Origin: Bullera alba
Lineage: Eukaryota > Basidiomycota > Tremellomycetes > Tremellales > Bulleraceae
Length of the DNA: 64,000 nt
Direction of reading: 5' to 3'
Assembly: GCA_001600095.1 (NCBI GenBank)
Contig: BCIX01000004.1
Span: forward strand, 314,586-378,585
Part shown: in pieces, positions 34,727-46,517 of the stretch
Layout: every line of letters begins with the position of its first letter
Position numbering within the stretch: the stretch's first letter is position 1
Position numbers and translations under genes: made by a program
Notes under the pieces: generated by a model
Databases searched by the model: none
What the model was told of the DNA's origin: nothing
Seen by the model: only the letters and a program-made list of their open reading frames with translations

Positions 34727-35706
34727 CTAGACTTCCCAAGCGAGCTCGCCTTGGCCCCAGGCCGCTTCCTCCCCTTCACTTCCATCGATAGCCTGGCAAA
34801 CCACATTTGCAAATAGTCTCATGACTTTCCTCTCCTCGTCTCCTATCCAGATGCTCTTATCCTTGACCCGGGGATCACCCAGCCACCATCCCGCATCTCC
34901 ATCCGTAGACTCAGTCACACTCTCGACTTTCTCCCCAGCTAGAGTCCGCAAAAGGTCTTCCAAGGGTGGTGGTGAGTCACGCTGCGAGAGCAGGGGATTT
35001 GCCGATGGCTTGGCCAGCGACCGACGGTCGAGACCTAGTAGACGTGCGAGAGCGTTTGATCTGGAATCAGGTTGGTTGACAGAGTCGAGGATACTCAAAA
35101 TCCTGGGCAGTGCTGTCGTGGTGAGTAGATGTCGAAGTTGAGGTGAGGAAGCTGTATGGTCCAAGATGTTCAGTTCATATACGGAGCGCGTCAATATCTC
35201 GACTCACCTATACGCAGAAGCTCCTCCCGTCGCAGAGGCTTTGGGTCGTCTCGGCGTAGTGGATCGGTGAAGATACTGGCGTCAGGCTCAGGAGGCCAGA
35301 GCAGCGCTGAGAGGGGTTTGAGAGAAGCCGGGAGCTCAGATCTCATTTGCAGCTCTTTGGTAGAGGTCGCCAAGACGTCGTCCTTCACAGGCGGTTCCAC
35401 CACATCGACACTAGGAGTGTCTGTCGCATCCGTTGTTGTGGGTACAGTATTGCTTCCCTCTGCCTCATGGACGGCCGCTAGTTATGCCTGTCAATACACG
35501 AGCAGCCTCTTAGCTTCTATCGTTCCGCTCACCCTTATGACTCTTGTAGCACAGCACAGAACAGCTAGACCCTTCAGTCAGCATGATGTGAGGGTTGATG
35601 AGTGTCCTTCGACTCACTACCTCGCTGAGCATGTCGGACAGCGATATTTCGGCTGATTCTGCTCACATATCGCACACTGTATCTTCACCTTGGGTGCGGG
35701 ACCCAT
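34727..35706 (-). CDS. HIT-type zinc-finger protein (ZNHIT3/Hit1-like)
   Basis: Likely assembly factor of box C/D snoRNPs, as known for Hit1/ZNHIT3. Four exons (35621-35706, 35533-35564, 35208-35477, 34727-35151) total 813 bases, 270 residues. The N-terminal zinc finger CAICEQNQPKYRCPTCSASC continues SVLCYKSHKG, giving the CxxC...CxxC...C...C...H pattern of HIT fingers. It is complete only if the 32-nt second exon uses the acceptor at CTAG just before CTGTTC; the nearer AAG acceptor would give an immediate stop. The middle is acidic and Pro-rich. The C-terminal part SPQLRHLLTTTALPRILSIL resembles the helical end of Hit1-type proteins. Other HIT-finger families remain possible. Confidence 0.78.
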
Positions 35707-36074
35707 AGTGGAGTGGTCTGAGTAGGTTCATGCGTTCAAGTGATCACATATGAAGACGTACCCGCTGTTGCTATTGCTGCGTTCATTGCTCCTGCTGGCT
35801 GCTGCAGCGGACAGCGCGGCGGCCAGAAATATTTGCGGAGATCACTCAAACTCCGGCAAAAGCCACGTGCTTGGTCTTTACGTCACTTGAGCTCATCCAC
35901 CCAGCGATGTCCGGGCAAGCTGATCCGAGCTGAATGCAAGCTGAATGTAGAGCGTACTTCCGACCAGCAATACACATCACCTAGAACTCAGCGCATAATT
36001 CGCCTAGGAATACAGGGAGTGGGTGAGGAAGCAAGCTCAGACTATCTGACATTCCTGTCGGTAAATTACTCGCC
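35707..36074. promoter_or_regulatory. Divergent promoter, HIT gene / VPS16
   Basis: A 368-base region separating two divergently transcribed genes. No gene supported and no outstanding motif seen. Presumed promoter for both. Confidence 0.4.
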
Positions 36075-39000
36075 ATGTCTATCTCTCCGCCTACAGCCAA
36101 GTGAGCATTTTCGACCGAGCACTTGAACGCCAATACTGAATCGTGTATAGCTGGGACACTATCCAGAATGTGTTCTACCGGAGAGAGGAGGTATACACCA
36201 TGTCATGGAACATACCCGACCTGTCCGAGTACATCGTTGCTACGGCGAGACGCGGTGGTCCAATAGCGATACTGCGAGACGAGCGAAAGGTCATGTTGTT
36301 GGGTAAACATGCTCCGGGCAAGCCAAAGATCCACGTGTATACTTCGAGTGGGATACCGATAGCATCTTTTATGGTAGGTCAACGTCTGGCGTATACGTCA
36401 GACGTGGCAAGCTGAATATGGAACAGTGGGATCTGTCGCAACCGATCTTAATGCACTTCACCCAGACACACCTGATGGCATTGAGTGACAATGGAACATA
36501 TCGACTGTATGATCTATCGAATCCCCAGTCATTCCAGCAATACTCTCTTGGATCGGAGATCAGCGAGCTGGGTATCATATCAGCGAAAGCCCACGACGAC
36601 GGATTCGTCGTTCTCACCGGTGGTTTACAATTCATGGAGATTAGAGGATGGTCTGGAGGCAGGGTCGGCGCATTGGCTTCCGCAGGTAAGGCACAATTCT
36701 GGCTTAGACGGCTCCGAGGCCGCTTACTGATATGCTCTGTAGGTATTCAGACGCCGCCGCATTCATGGACAATCATACCGCCCGATCAGTCATCGAGTGG
36801 GCATGTAGAAATCCTAGTGTCAAATGACACATCGATAATCTCGATAGACGCTTTGGAGAGGATAGACCAAAGTATAAACCGGGGGCCATTTTCTCACATA
36901 CTTCTCTCGCCCAACGGCCGATTCATCGCCCTCATCACCGCTGCTGGCGTCCTCTGGGTGGTGTCGTCGGACTTTGCGAGATCGCTGTCAGAGGTGAGGA
37001 TAGCCGAGCTGGGCGAGGACGACGGAGAGGTTCTGGGCGTGCCGGAGAGGGTTGAGTGGTGCGGAGACAACGCTTTGGTTCTTGCTTGGGGAGGCAAAGT
37101 GTTGGTTGTAGGGCCAAACGGTGACCGACTTAGGTCAGTCCGGAGCGAAGCGCGGGATGACATCTAGCTGATCACTGGGTGTAGATACGACTACTCTCCC
37201 TCCGTGGCGCTGGTAGGAGAGCCCGATGGTCTCAGGATCATCTCCCCGACTAGCTGCGATTTCGTCCAGAAGGTCCCAGGTGGGCTAGTTCCTGACGATG
37301 TGTGTAGTGTCGTGCTGATCAGACGATCGGCAGAACCCACTTTGGCCGTGTTTGCTCCTGGCTCGACACACCCGGCCGCTATCCTCTTCGAAGCTTTGGA
37401 GCAATTCGACCGAAAGTCTCCTAAAGCCGATGACAGCATCCGTTCAATAAGACCCGATCTGGGAAATGCCGTCGACACGTGTATCGATGCAGCTGGTAGG
37501 GAGTCTGAGGTGCATTGGCAGAGAAAGTTGCTTAAAGTGAGTGAGATTCTGCTTCGAATTAGTACTGAGATCTTGCTAGGCTGCACAATTTGGTAGGGCA
37601 TTTCTCGACCTGTACAACCCTTCCGACTTCGTCGCCATGGCGCAGACATTGAAAGTCCTGAATGCAGTACGGTACTACGAGATTGGCGTGCCCATCACAT
37701 ATGACCAGTGAGCAGCCGGTGGTCCTCCAAATGCTAAGGATCCTAAGACTCAACTGACCCTGCGGTAGATACATTGCCTCATCGCCGTCATACCTGATCA
37801 CACACCTAATATCCCGGAATCTCCACCTGCTAGCACTGAGAGTCTCTCAATACCTGTCACTCCGTCCAGATCCGGTGTTGAAGCACTGGGCTACCGCTAG
37901 GATTGTACGGAGCAAAGGATCAAATGGGGATGACGACGAGGAAATTTGCGATGCCATTGTGCGGAAGTTTGAGAAAGAGGGCGAGAGGAGTGTCAGTTAT
38001 GCGGATATAGCCAAGAAGGCCTGGGAGGCGGGACGTACCAAGCTGGCCACAATGGTGAGTACCCCGCAGACAATAAGCATGCGGACAGATTCGCTGACCT
38101 AGCATAGTTGCTGGACCACGAAATGCGGGCTGCGGAGCAAGTACCTTTGCTCCTACAAATGAAGGAGGACAAGATTGCTCTGGTCAAAGCCATCGACTCG
38201 GGAGATACGGATCTGGGTAAGTCACGAAGAAATTGTAGATGCCGCAATAGCTAAGACTGCGCGCCGCTCAGTCTACCACGTACTCCTGCACCTCCGGACT
38301 AGTCTATCCCCCGGCGATTTCTTCCATCTCTTGGACGACTCAATAGCCCCCAATCTCACGCCTGCGGTCAACCTGCTCCAGGTATACGCCAAGCAAGGCG
38401 ACAGGCAGCTCCTTCGAGACTTCTACTACCAAGATGACCGGCGGACAGAGAGTGCTTGTTTGGAGATGGGAGAGGCGAGCTCCTCGCAGGTCAGTTGTCA
38501 CCACATTGTGTCAGAACCCGGCTCACTTCGTGCCCCTTCAGTCACCGCAAGACCGCTTAGAACATCTCCGACAAGCGGGCAAGTACTTTGGCGAACACAA
38601 GGATCGAGTCTTCGAGTCCAAAGTGAGCTTGAGGATTTTCGAAAATGTTGAATACGCTGATGTTTCGGTAGATGGCAGAAGACGCTCACCGGCTTCTGTC
38701 ACTGCAAATCACTTACGAGCGGGAGCTTGACAACAAGTTCCAGTTCGCGGGTCTGAGCGTGAATGACTTTATATCAAAATTACTGGTGGACGGGTTTGGC
38801 AAAAGGGCAGAACGAGTACGGGCGGATTGGAAAGTTCCCGATAAAAGGTAAGCGTCCAGATCTGTTAATAGACACTGTGACCGGCGGCATACTGACTTCC
38901 GCGCAGATTCTGGTGGATAAAGCTCAAGGCCCTAGCCAGCAACAAAGACTGGGACGGCCTAGAGGCTTTTGCCAAATCGAAAAAGAGTCCTATCGGGTAT

Positions 39001-39354
39001 GAGCCTTTCGTCGTGAGTTTCTCCGCTGGTAATACGACGACGAGTTGGTATCTCTGACCTTTTTCCAGACCCATCTGTTGTCGCTGGAACCACCTCAACC
39101 AATACACGCCGCTGCCTTCGTACCCCGGTGCGATGCAAAAGTCCGCAGCGACCTCTATGTCCGTTGTGGTGATTGGGGCAAGGCCGCCGAAGCTGCCAAG
39201 GAGCGGGGCGACAAGGCGAAGTTGGAGTGAGTGCACTGTCTTGCAATCTGTATATTCCTCTTTGCTGACTCTCTGCAGGCATCTACGGAGAACGGCGCCG
39301 AACGGGATTGCGCAGCGAGAAGTCGATGAAGTCATCAGACGGGTAGGCAAATAG
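36075..39354 (+). CDS. VPS16: Vacuolar sorting protein VPS16
   Basis: Core subunit of the HOPS and CORVET tethering complexes on vacuole and endosome membranes, where with Vps33 it drives SNARE-mediated fusion. A tiny first exon (MSISPPTAN) joins [20 protein letters not shown], the usual Vps16 opening. The N-terminal half is a beta-propeller with segments such as [16 protein letters not shown] repeats, [15 protein letters not shown] and [18 protein letters not shown]. The C-terminal half is helical (Vps16_C): [73 protein letters not shown] and [21 protein letters not shown] elements. It ends [11 protein letters not shown]. About a dozen exons, near 830 residues, normal length. The start is the first ATG before a good GTGAGC donor. 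Confidence 0.9.
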
Positions 39355-39588
39355 CAGCGTCGAGGGCGGAAAGGATCCTGGATCCCTGTCGACAAGAGGA
39401 CGACGACATTGCGTCGATGTTGTAAAGTAGCAAGATATAGACTGTCTGATTCTCATGCATGAGTATGACTACGAGTATATGCTGTGATGTTCTCAGGTCA
39501 ACCAGGACCGATGCCAATTTGATGTGGATGTGATGCTGTGTGGATCTCTGTCCGATGAACTTCTTCCCTCTCGCTTAACCGACTTCTT

Positions 39589-42567
39589 CTACTGCTTCTG
39601 CATTGACGTAAGCTGACCCATCACGGCCTTCTCCATGGCCCGCATGACCTGTGGCTTGGTGAATAAGCTAGTCATGATGTAGACGACATTACCCAGGGGT
39701 CGGGAGTGGATCTGGAATGGCTCAAAGTCGTCCTCCGGGGACTGGACCTTGATCTTCCTCATCGCATTCAAGAACGTCTGCGCGACATGTGACGCGTAGC
39801 CTAGAGGGTGTGTCAGCTCTGTAATATGCTACGACCCTCTGTCCATGAAAGACAGATGACGGGCTCACCTCCTTCGGCGGCACTGAGCTCTATGGCGAAG
39901 ACAGTGCCCATGGCCATACTGCCCTTTATGCTCTCCATGCCAGAGACGGCTTTGACAAAGTCTTCGGACCAGAAGCTCCATCTCTCACTTTGACCCCAGA
40001 GCGCCCTCTCCTCTTCCCACTTCTTGCCCTCCGTCAGCTCTATACCCTTCAAGGCGACGGCGCAGCCGATCGGATTGGCAGTGTAAGAGTGGCCGTGTAA
40101 TAGAGCGTCGACCTTTTTATCGGACAGGAAGGCATCGAAAATCGATGGCGAAGCCAGAGTCGCGGAGAGGGGGAGTAGACCTCCAGTGAGGATCTTGGCG
40201 TATGTTGCTATATCGGGGTAATGACCGAGAACGGAGGCTGCAGAGTGGTATCCGAACCGATGCAGACCAGAGAATACTGAAGAAGGGGGATTTCATCAGT
40301 ATTGACGGGGTGGACGGCTCCGAGCGACTCCAGGACAGACTCACCTTCGTCGTAAATGACGGGTAAACCACGCCATTTCGACTTGATACCCGACTCTTGA
40401 CTCTCTGCACCTCCGAGAATGTCTTCGAAGGCCTCTCCGCCAAACAGATCGCTTGAGCTTCGCACAACCTCCACCAGGCAAGCCTGGAAGAGTGGGTCTA
40501 CAAAGACCATACCTCCAGCACCGAGACAGGTAGGCTCCATGATCAAAGCGCCAAACTTCCTGCCTTCGACTTTGGTCAATTGCTCCAGGGTGGACCGGAT
40601 GTGGTCGCGGTAATAGTCGGCCAAAGGGGATTCTGTGCGGGCTTTCAGGTCGTACAGATCAGATATCGAATCGAAGGAGAGCGACCAAGAGTCGGACGTC
40701 GAGGTCGTCGGCTTCAATGTCGAGGGTAGCTGAGGCCAGGCGTCTGGTGGAGTTGTGATCACGGTGGGTGTGCCGTCGACATACTGAACCATAGGCGGGG
40801 AGAACCAATGCCCTCGGCCTTTATACCTAGAACCGCAGGGTGAGCGCCGCTGTAAGACGAGGGGATGTTAGACTCACCAATCTACTACCGTATTGAATGT
40901 CGACTTCTCAGAGGCGTCCATTGATCCGATCTATCAACAGTGTCAACCGAGACTCGGTATGATCAGATTGCCAAACTCACAGTGTCACCGTGATATCCGC
41001 CCCGAAGGCCAATCACCCCAACTTCCTCTCCATCCTCCCCACTCCAGCCATATCGCCTTCCGGCCGCCCTCAGACCCATTTTGAGGGCTACCTCGATACC
41101 TGTGCTGCCGTTGTCCGAGTAAAAGACCCGCTCGGCCCAGCCATCCCCGACTGTCGCGATGAGCTTCTCTGCAAGATCCAGGGCAGGACCATGTGTACCA
41201 GAGGGGAACAGAACGTGACCATATCGTCCAGCAGCCTCGGCAGCAGCAAGGGTAAGCGCTTCGTTGGCATGACCGTGCGATTGACTGGAATGCTGTTAGC
41301 AAGGCATCTTGTAAAGCGCAGGACTTACGTGAACCAAGAAGCTGATCCATCAAAGTACGGATTCAGCCAGCTCTCATTGCCATTTCGGCTGCTCTCGCCG
41401 GCAGGAACGGGGGTTTTGGCGTAGTATGCGTCAAAATGATCACCATGAGCCGAGTCGATAACCATGACATCTTCCTTCTTATTGACAATCCCATGCTGTG
41501 TGAATGGCCACCATACACTGTTCAAAGTCCGTTCGGCCATTGAGTCGAGCTTGGCCATTCGTTCCTGGTGTTCAGTGTCCAGCCAATCGACGCAGTCGCC
41601 TACTGAGCCCGGTCCCCGGGTCTCAACTTCGCTGTACCATTCCTCCAGTCTCTGCGCATCTTCGACCCTGTCGTCCACTTTCTTGGGCGGAGCTTTGACG
41701 TCCCAGAATCTGATGTTCTTGTCATCAAAGTATTCTTGAAGGAACTCGTGGTTGCGGTAGTACGGATCCTGTAGGCATAGTACTGCTGAAACAGAGTATC
41801 CCCTTATTATGAGTGATTCGAAGGCTGACAGTGTTGTCGAGATACCGCCTAGGTGAGGCGAGGCTACCAGGACCGATGGGAGGCGTAGTGACCGGAGGAA
41901 TGTTGATTGTGTATGCGGTGGATGTAATGCTGGAGAATGCACTCCTCCTGCGGTTTCAACGAACACCGAGCCGGAGCTGGAAGCGAGCTCAGACTGCACA
42001 TTGGAGATGTATTGCGAGATGGAGCGGACAAGAACGTCGTTGTTCTTCGGAAAGGGCTACATAAGTCGCGGTCAGCTCATCATGTCTATCATCCATGCTC
42101 CTTCGAATTGTCTCACTAGATCAGGAGCGAGCTTGGCAGCTAGATGAGGCGACATTGGTTCTCGATACTGATATAGGTTCTTCGTTTCGATATGGTGTTT
42201 ATAAGGACCAGCATTCCGTTCTACGTAGCTGCTTTTGATATCAGCCTTCCCCTCTCGTTCAGGCCTTGGCTCCAAACTGGATCGGTACCGCTACTCACCT
42301 GACGTCTGACTCATCGTCTGGACCTGTGCTAACTGGCTTCAAGTAGAACAGCCTTTTCTTATCTGACCCATCAGCACCACCTCCGACTCCTGCCAGCATC
42401 TTGCTCGCCGTAGACCTCAGCAGGGCAGTCGTCAACAGAGTCTTCCCTACATCGGTGTTGGCTATGTGATTTCGGGCTTGATCAGCGGAAATCTCTCCAA
42501 AAGAAAGCGGTTCGTGCTCACCGCCGAAGACTTGGGTGACCCGCAGGTTCGGGAAGAGCAGAGGCAT
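39589..42567 (-). CDS. bioDA: Bifunctional dethiobiotin synthetase / DAPA aminotransferase
   Basis: Fusion enzyme for two consecutive steps of biotin synthesis: conversion of 7-keto-8-aminopelargonate to 7,8-diaminopelargonate by the BioA-type PLP half, then ring closure to dethiobiotin by the BioD-type half. Fungi and plants often carry this fusion, commonly mitochondrial. The N-terminal half has the P-loop VFGANTDVGKTLLTTALLRS, made complete by removing the first intron, then FYLKPVSTGPDDESDVR. A junction region VETAGGVHSPALHPP follows. The aminotransferase half shows WWPFTQHG, FYSDNGSTGIEVALKM, LIMEPTCLGAGGM, VIYDEVFSGLHRFG and TYAKILTGGLLPLSATLAS, whose lysine should hold PLP. It ends near SMQKQ. 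Close to 800 residues, full length. Start from the first ATG of the P-loop exon. Confidence 0.92.
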
Positions 42568-43168
42568 GGTGACCAGAGATCAGTCTGCCGTCCGAGCTCG
42601 CTTTACGCTGATAGATCTGAGTCACTCGGCTGATGGGACAGCAGCAATATCGGTGTGAGTCGAGTAGAAGTTCCTCCGGTAGGGGAGAAGCCGAGATCCG
42701 AAATACATCGAGTCCGCTCATGTTCCAGTTTCTAATGAGCCAAGTCGGTGTTTCAGGTTTTGCGATTAGCCGCAGAGCAGGAGAGATTACAACTTGATCC
42801 TGAGACGATTACAACCCGGACTTTGCAACATCTCCGCTATGCCTTTCGTCGGCGTGTACTGCAGCTGTCTACAGCAACTATTACACCTAGTCTACCCGTA
42901 TGTGTCACCAAGGCAGGAGTCGACAGATTAACTTCAAGAGACGCTGGGTAGGCCAAGCGAATGCATGCTACTTCCCACCTCGATCCACTACACGACAAGG
43001 GGGGTTGTACGCGCTGGCGAGTCGAAGACTTATCGAAGGCTGTGCTCATACCATGATCAGTCTGACACCTGTAGCCCGCTGAGGAACCAGCTCGTCGGGG
43101 CATGGGGGCGTGATGGCTAAGAGGACGCACCCCAGCAGCATCATGTGGTGATTGAGACCGCACAAGCC
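42568..43168. other. Intergenic region upstream of the biotin gene
   Basis: A 601-base gap between the bioDA start and the 3' end of the methyltransferase, both on the minus strand. No gene supported. It should contain the bioDA promoter. No convincing motif recognised. Confidence 0.4.
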
Positions 43169-44020
43169 TCACTTCCGACATATTAGCTCCAAGTTGATCA
43201 TTGTCGACCAAGCGTCCTCAGTCTTGCTCCATGCCAACCATGCTCCGGGTATCGCATCCAACTCATCCTCCGTACTCAGGTCGTGCTCCAGGGCATATCG
43301 CCTGAAAGCATCTTCCGAAGACCGCTTCGCCCACTGCTCCGCATAAGTCTGCCTCGTCGACGGTGTATCGTACACATCCAGCGAGAATGACCGGTGGATG
43401 GATTCCGGGGCGAAACCGACTGAACGGGCGATAGATGGGAAGTAACTGGCGACTTGATACGATCGACCGTCTTGGTGTATCCTCTTGACTATAATGTCCG
43501 TCGTTTTTTCGAGCAATGGCGATGGTGGAAACACCTGACTGCCTCGCAACTCTGGTTGCCCATCCCTCATGGCAACGATCCCACCGGGTTTACACACCCT
43601 CCTCATCTCCTTTAGAGCAAGGGACGTCTTGTCCAGCGGGATGTGATATAGCACCTGATGTGAGAACACAACGTCGAAGTAGTCGTCCTCGAAGGGCAGG
43701 GAGAACATGTCGGCGGTCTGGAAAGCGAGATTTGAGAGTCCGTCTCGCTCAGCGTCAACCAAGGCCGAGGCGTTGGCAGTCTCAATGACGACATCCGCGC
43801 TATCCACACCAATGACTTGGCCGGGGGCGACTATACCAGCAAAACCCTTCGTTATGCTACCAGGACCACATCCGACGTCGAGGACGCGCTGACCGGGCTT
43901 GAGGTGTGGCAAGAGGAACTTGGCCGAGGTGTTGACCGTTCGGAGAGAATGAGCATTGACAGTTGCGTTGGAATGTCCGTGGACATAACCTGTTTTGGAT
44001 TGCGATTCGCCCTCGCTCAT
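43169..44020 (-). CDS. SAM-dependent methyltransferase (UbiE/class I type)
   Basis: Class I methyltransferase using S-adenosylmethionine; substrate unknown. One open frame of 283 residues without introns. Motif I RVLDVGCGPGSITKGFAGIV and the acidic end of strand 2, VIGVDSADVV, bind the cofactor. LAFQTADMFSLPFEDDYFDV and VVFSHQVLYHIP are motifs II/III, and EMRRVCKPGGIVAMRDG is the typical post-motif strand. The C-terminal part (SYQVASYFPSIARSVGF) should shape the substrate pocket. The start at 44020 gives a normal length; there is no signal peptide. It lies 600 bases upstream of bioDA on the same strand, but fungi are not known to use a BioC-type route, so the link is weak. Lack of introns is unusual beside its neighbours. 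Confidence 0.85.
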   Translation of the reverse strand: MSEGESQSKTGYVHGHSNATVNAHSLRTVNTSAKFLLPHLKPGQRVLDVGCGPGSITKGFAGIVAPGQVIGVDSADVVIETANASALVDAERDGLSNLAFQTADMFSLPFEDDYFDVVFSHQVLYHIPLDKTSLALKEMRRVCKPGGIVAMRDGQPELRGSQVFPPSPLLEKTTDIIVKRIHQDGRSYQVASYFPSIARSVGFAPESIHRSFSLDVYDTPSTRQTYAEQWAKRSSEDAFRRYALEHDLSTEDELDAIPGAWLAWSKTEDAWSTMINLELICRK

Positions 44021-45949
44021 GATGCAGTGGACGCGGTGTCCGAATTAGGAGCTTTCGGCTTGCTATGGTTATTTGACGATCGAATCGATGACCACTAGTA
44101 CGAGCACTTGTTGCAGATTCGACTGGCAGGATGGGAAAAGGTGGAAGAAAGTGCTCCGAGAGTTGGCAGAGGTGGGTTGAGAGGTGGCAAAAAGGTGGCA
44201 GAAAGGTGGTAGAGCTTAGGCAGGGGTTTTGGGGTGCCTTTCGGATTTTGATGGTTTAGGCATGTGACTGATCGGGATTAGGCATTTCTAAATGCGTTCA
44301 TATGGACCACCTTGACCCCCATGCCCTTCCGCTAAGCCACTCTTGCAGCCGCTGGTGTGTGTGCTGCATGCTGCTGTTCACTGCAACCCGCCTCCCCTAT
44401 TGCACTTGAGAGTACGATGATCACTCCACTGCCTGAAATTCAGTACACGACAACCTCGGGGACACTCGAGCATGTCCATCGTTGGTTGTATAGGGAGAGT
44501 CGAAACGCAGGAACCAACTACCAAGAGTCGAAGACGACGATAGCCCGCTCCAAACGACTCTGATCGCATTCCGGCCGTGCGAACAGGTACTGCGACTTGA
44601 CTCATCATGCGCAAATGGACATCACTGCCTGGTGTGCGTCCAGCTCACTTCCGGTGTATTCGAAAGTGTCTCATCAAACGACGCCCTAAACAGGAAAGAC
44701 AAGGAACGTAGAGAAGAGGGACCCAGAGGTGGCAAAAAGGTGGCAAAGAGGTGGTTGGCGTGCTGAAGCGGGGGTTTGGGGACGCCTTTCGCAATTCCGG
44801 CGTTTAGGCATGAGCTTGCTGCCATTAGGCATCTGTAGAAACGCCGATATTGTGACCGCTCCGAACCCCCCCCCCCACGCCCTTCCGCTGCTACTCCTGC
44901 GATCTCTGGCTGTCCTCGTAATGCTGCTGCTGCATGCTCGCTCGCTCGCTGCCTTTTACTTGCATCGGTCTGTGAGGTAAGGCCGGTAAGGGCGATAAGG
45001 CCTCATACCCGTTGCTGCTAGCTTCTCAGCCCTTGAGTCGATCCACCCCCACCTCTCTAGTGACTGACACCTACCTCCTATTCTCACTCCACCGCGGCCC
45101 ACCACCTGAATCTCGGTACAATTCGCTATCTGGACCCCTGGGCTTCTTCATCGTTGGTGCTCTTCTAAGCGCGCATCACGATTCACCGACCCTTGCTATT
45201 GAGGCGGGCCGGCGGAGGTTCAATCGCCCGCGCAAGTCAATGGCTTGCTCTGAGCTCGTCCGAAGGTATCCCGACCATCGAGCTTGAGCCTCTGAGGACC
45301 GATACCGACGTACCGACAACTGGTGGTCAGAGCACGAATCAGTCAGCGACCCGCAGCTGATTATGTGTCATGCGACACCTATGAGCGTAAGCCATGACAG
45401 GATGACCACTACTACCACATGGTAAGATTCGATGCCGATAAGGAAGAAGGGGACAATATTGCCTGGATTACTGATATCGTGAATCATTCGAGAGCGTGAG
45501 TACGACAGGCAATCTCGTTCGACGATCTGAGGTAATGCCACGACTCGCCCATCGACTGACGGAACGACCAAGCGCGATCGCGGGAACTGCCTGCGCCGTC
45601 GCCCGTACACCCATCGCTTCCCTTCGCACTGAACAGAGGACCGCTTTTGTTTCACCTCCAGCTAGTATGTAGCTCCGCCGCTCCGGGCGAGGTGAAACGC
45701 GATCGTTGGTATATTTGACGCTGAAACACTTCTACGCACTCATGTAGAGAGGGTGACCTCATGTACTCGAGTAGATGCCGATTCTCAAACTCCGACGGAT
45801 GAGGTATCCTTTCATGCTTATCCCGCTGTGTTTCCGTCAGTGAGATCATATCAAGACAAGCACACTCGCGATAAAGCACTCTTCTTCCCCATTCGCAACT
45901 AGCCCTACATCACTTTTTCAGCACTCATATAGACTCATAACCAATCAAT
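44021..45949. other. Gene-poor 1.9-kb region with a duplicated segment
   Basis: No protein gene is supported. It contains a diverged direct duplication (about 44181-44385 and 44726-44940), a run of 11 C at 44866-44876 and C/T-rich DNA after 45000. It separates the methyltransferase (-) from the small gene at 45950 (+), so it may carry both promoters. Short frames here lack family features. Confidence 0.5.
44181..44940. repeat. Diverged direct repeat with paired TTAGGCAT motifs
   Basis: Copy 1 begins at 44181 and copy 2 at 44726, both with GAGGTGGCAAAAAGGTGGCA, then a G-rich block, GCCTTTCG, TTTAGGCATG, ATTAGGCAT, an ACC/CCC-rich block, and GCCCTTCCGCT with a distal CTGCATGCT. Each copy has TTAGGCAT twice: 44256-44263 and 44278-44285, then 44804-44811 and 44825-44832, at spacings of 22 and 21 bases. 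The copies are about 200 bases long and 545 bases apart, similar but with many substitutions and small gaps. Confidence 0.75.
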
Positions 45950-46399
45950 ATGAGCGTCAAGGACAGTTATAACGGGATACAAGCCAGCTTGCTCACCCTC
46001 AATGCGGAGACTGCTCCGACATGGACGATCACCTCATGCGGCCTCAAGAAGAATGAGGAAGAAGAGGGATACTCGATCGAGCCATGGCAAGAGCACATGC
46101 AATCTTTTGTCGATTCTGTGCAGAGCAACTATGACACCTGGTGCGACCGTCTGATTGCGCTTGAGCAAAAGAAGGGCAAGAGCACTTACTTCGCGGGCCA
46201 CAAAAAGAAGTCAGACGACGGCTCCAAGTTTCGTCCGCTCGGTACAATTCTCTGGGAAGACGTGAGCGACGACGAGGAACTCGACCAATACCGCGAATTC
46301 ATGAGAGAGGAGATTTCAACTTTCGAAACTGATCTTCAGGCTCAGAAATTACAGGCGAATGTAGTACTGGCGAACGCTGGCCTATCATACGCTGATTAG
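45950..46399 (+). CDS. Small intronless hypothetical protein (149 aa)
   Basis: Not recognised. One open frame begins after a C/T-rich leader; no TATA box at the expected place is obvious. The protein is acidic and rich in Glu, Lys and Gln, with helical segments such as EPWQEHMQSFVDSVQSNYDT and EFMREEISTFETDLQAQKLQ suggesting coiled-coil or helical-bundle structure. No signal peptide or membrane segment. Its stop lies 118 bases from the converging 3' end of the zinc-finger gene. Length, helical content and lack of introns resemble the other small genes at 11476, 12598, 57906 and 59041, but I see no sequence similarity to them. Confidence 0.7.
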   Translation: MSVKDSYNGIQASLLTLNAETAPTWTITSCGLKKNEEEEGYSIEPWQEHMQSFVDSVQSNYDTWCDRLIALEQKKGKSTYFAGHKKKSDDGSKFRPLGTILWEDVSDDEELDQYREFMREEISTFETDLQAQKLQANVVLANAGLSYAD

Positions 46400-46517
46400 C
46401 GGCTCAATCGTGAGCTGCCCCTGACCTTGTGGGCACGATCAGGCGTAGAGTAGTAGATATCGAATGCAAGTACATGCGGAGGTGCACTACACAAGAGACC
46501 CCCAGTAGCGGACAGCC

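Noticed and set aside
43516..43788. Plus-strand frame inside the methyltransferase
   Set aside because: Antisense shadow of a well-supported gene.
44866..44876. Run of 11 C as a functional element
   Set aside because: A simple homopolymer, prone to sequencing-length error; no further support.
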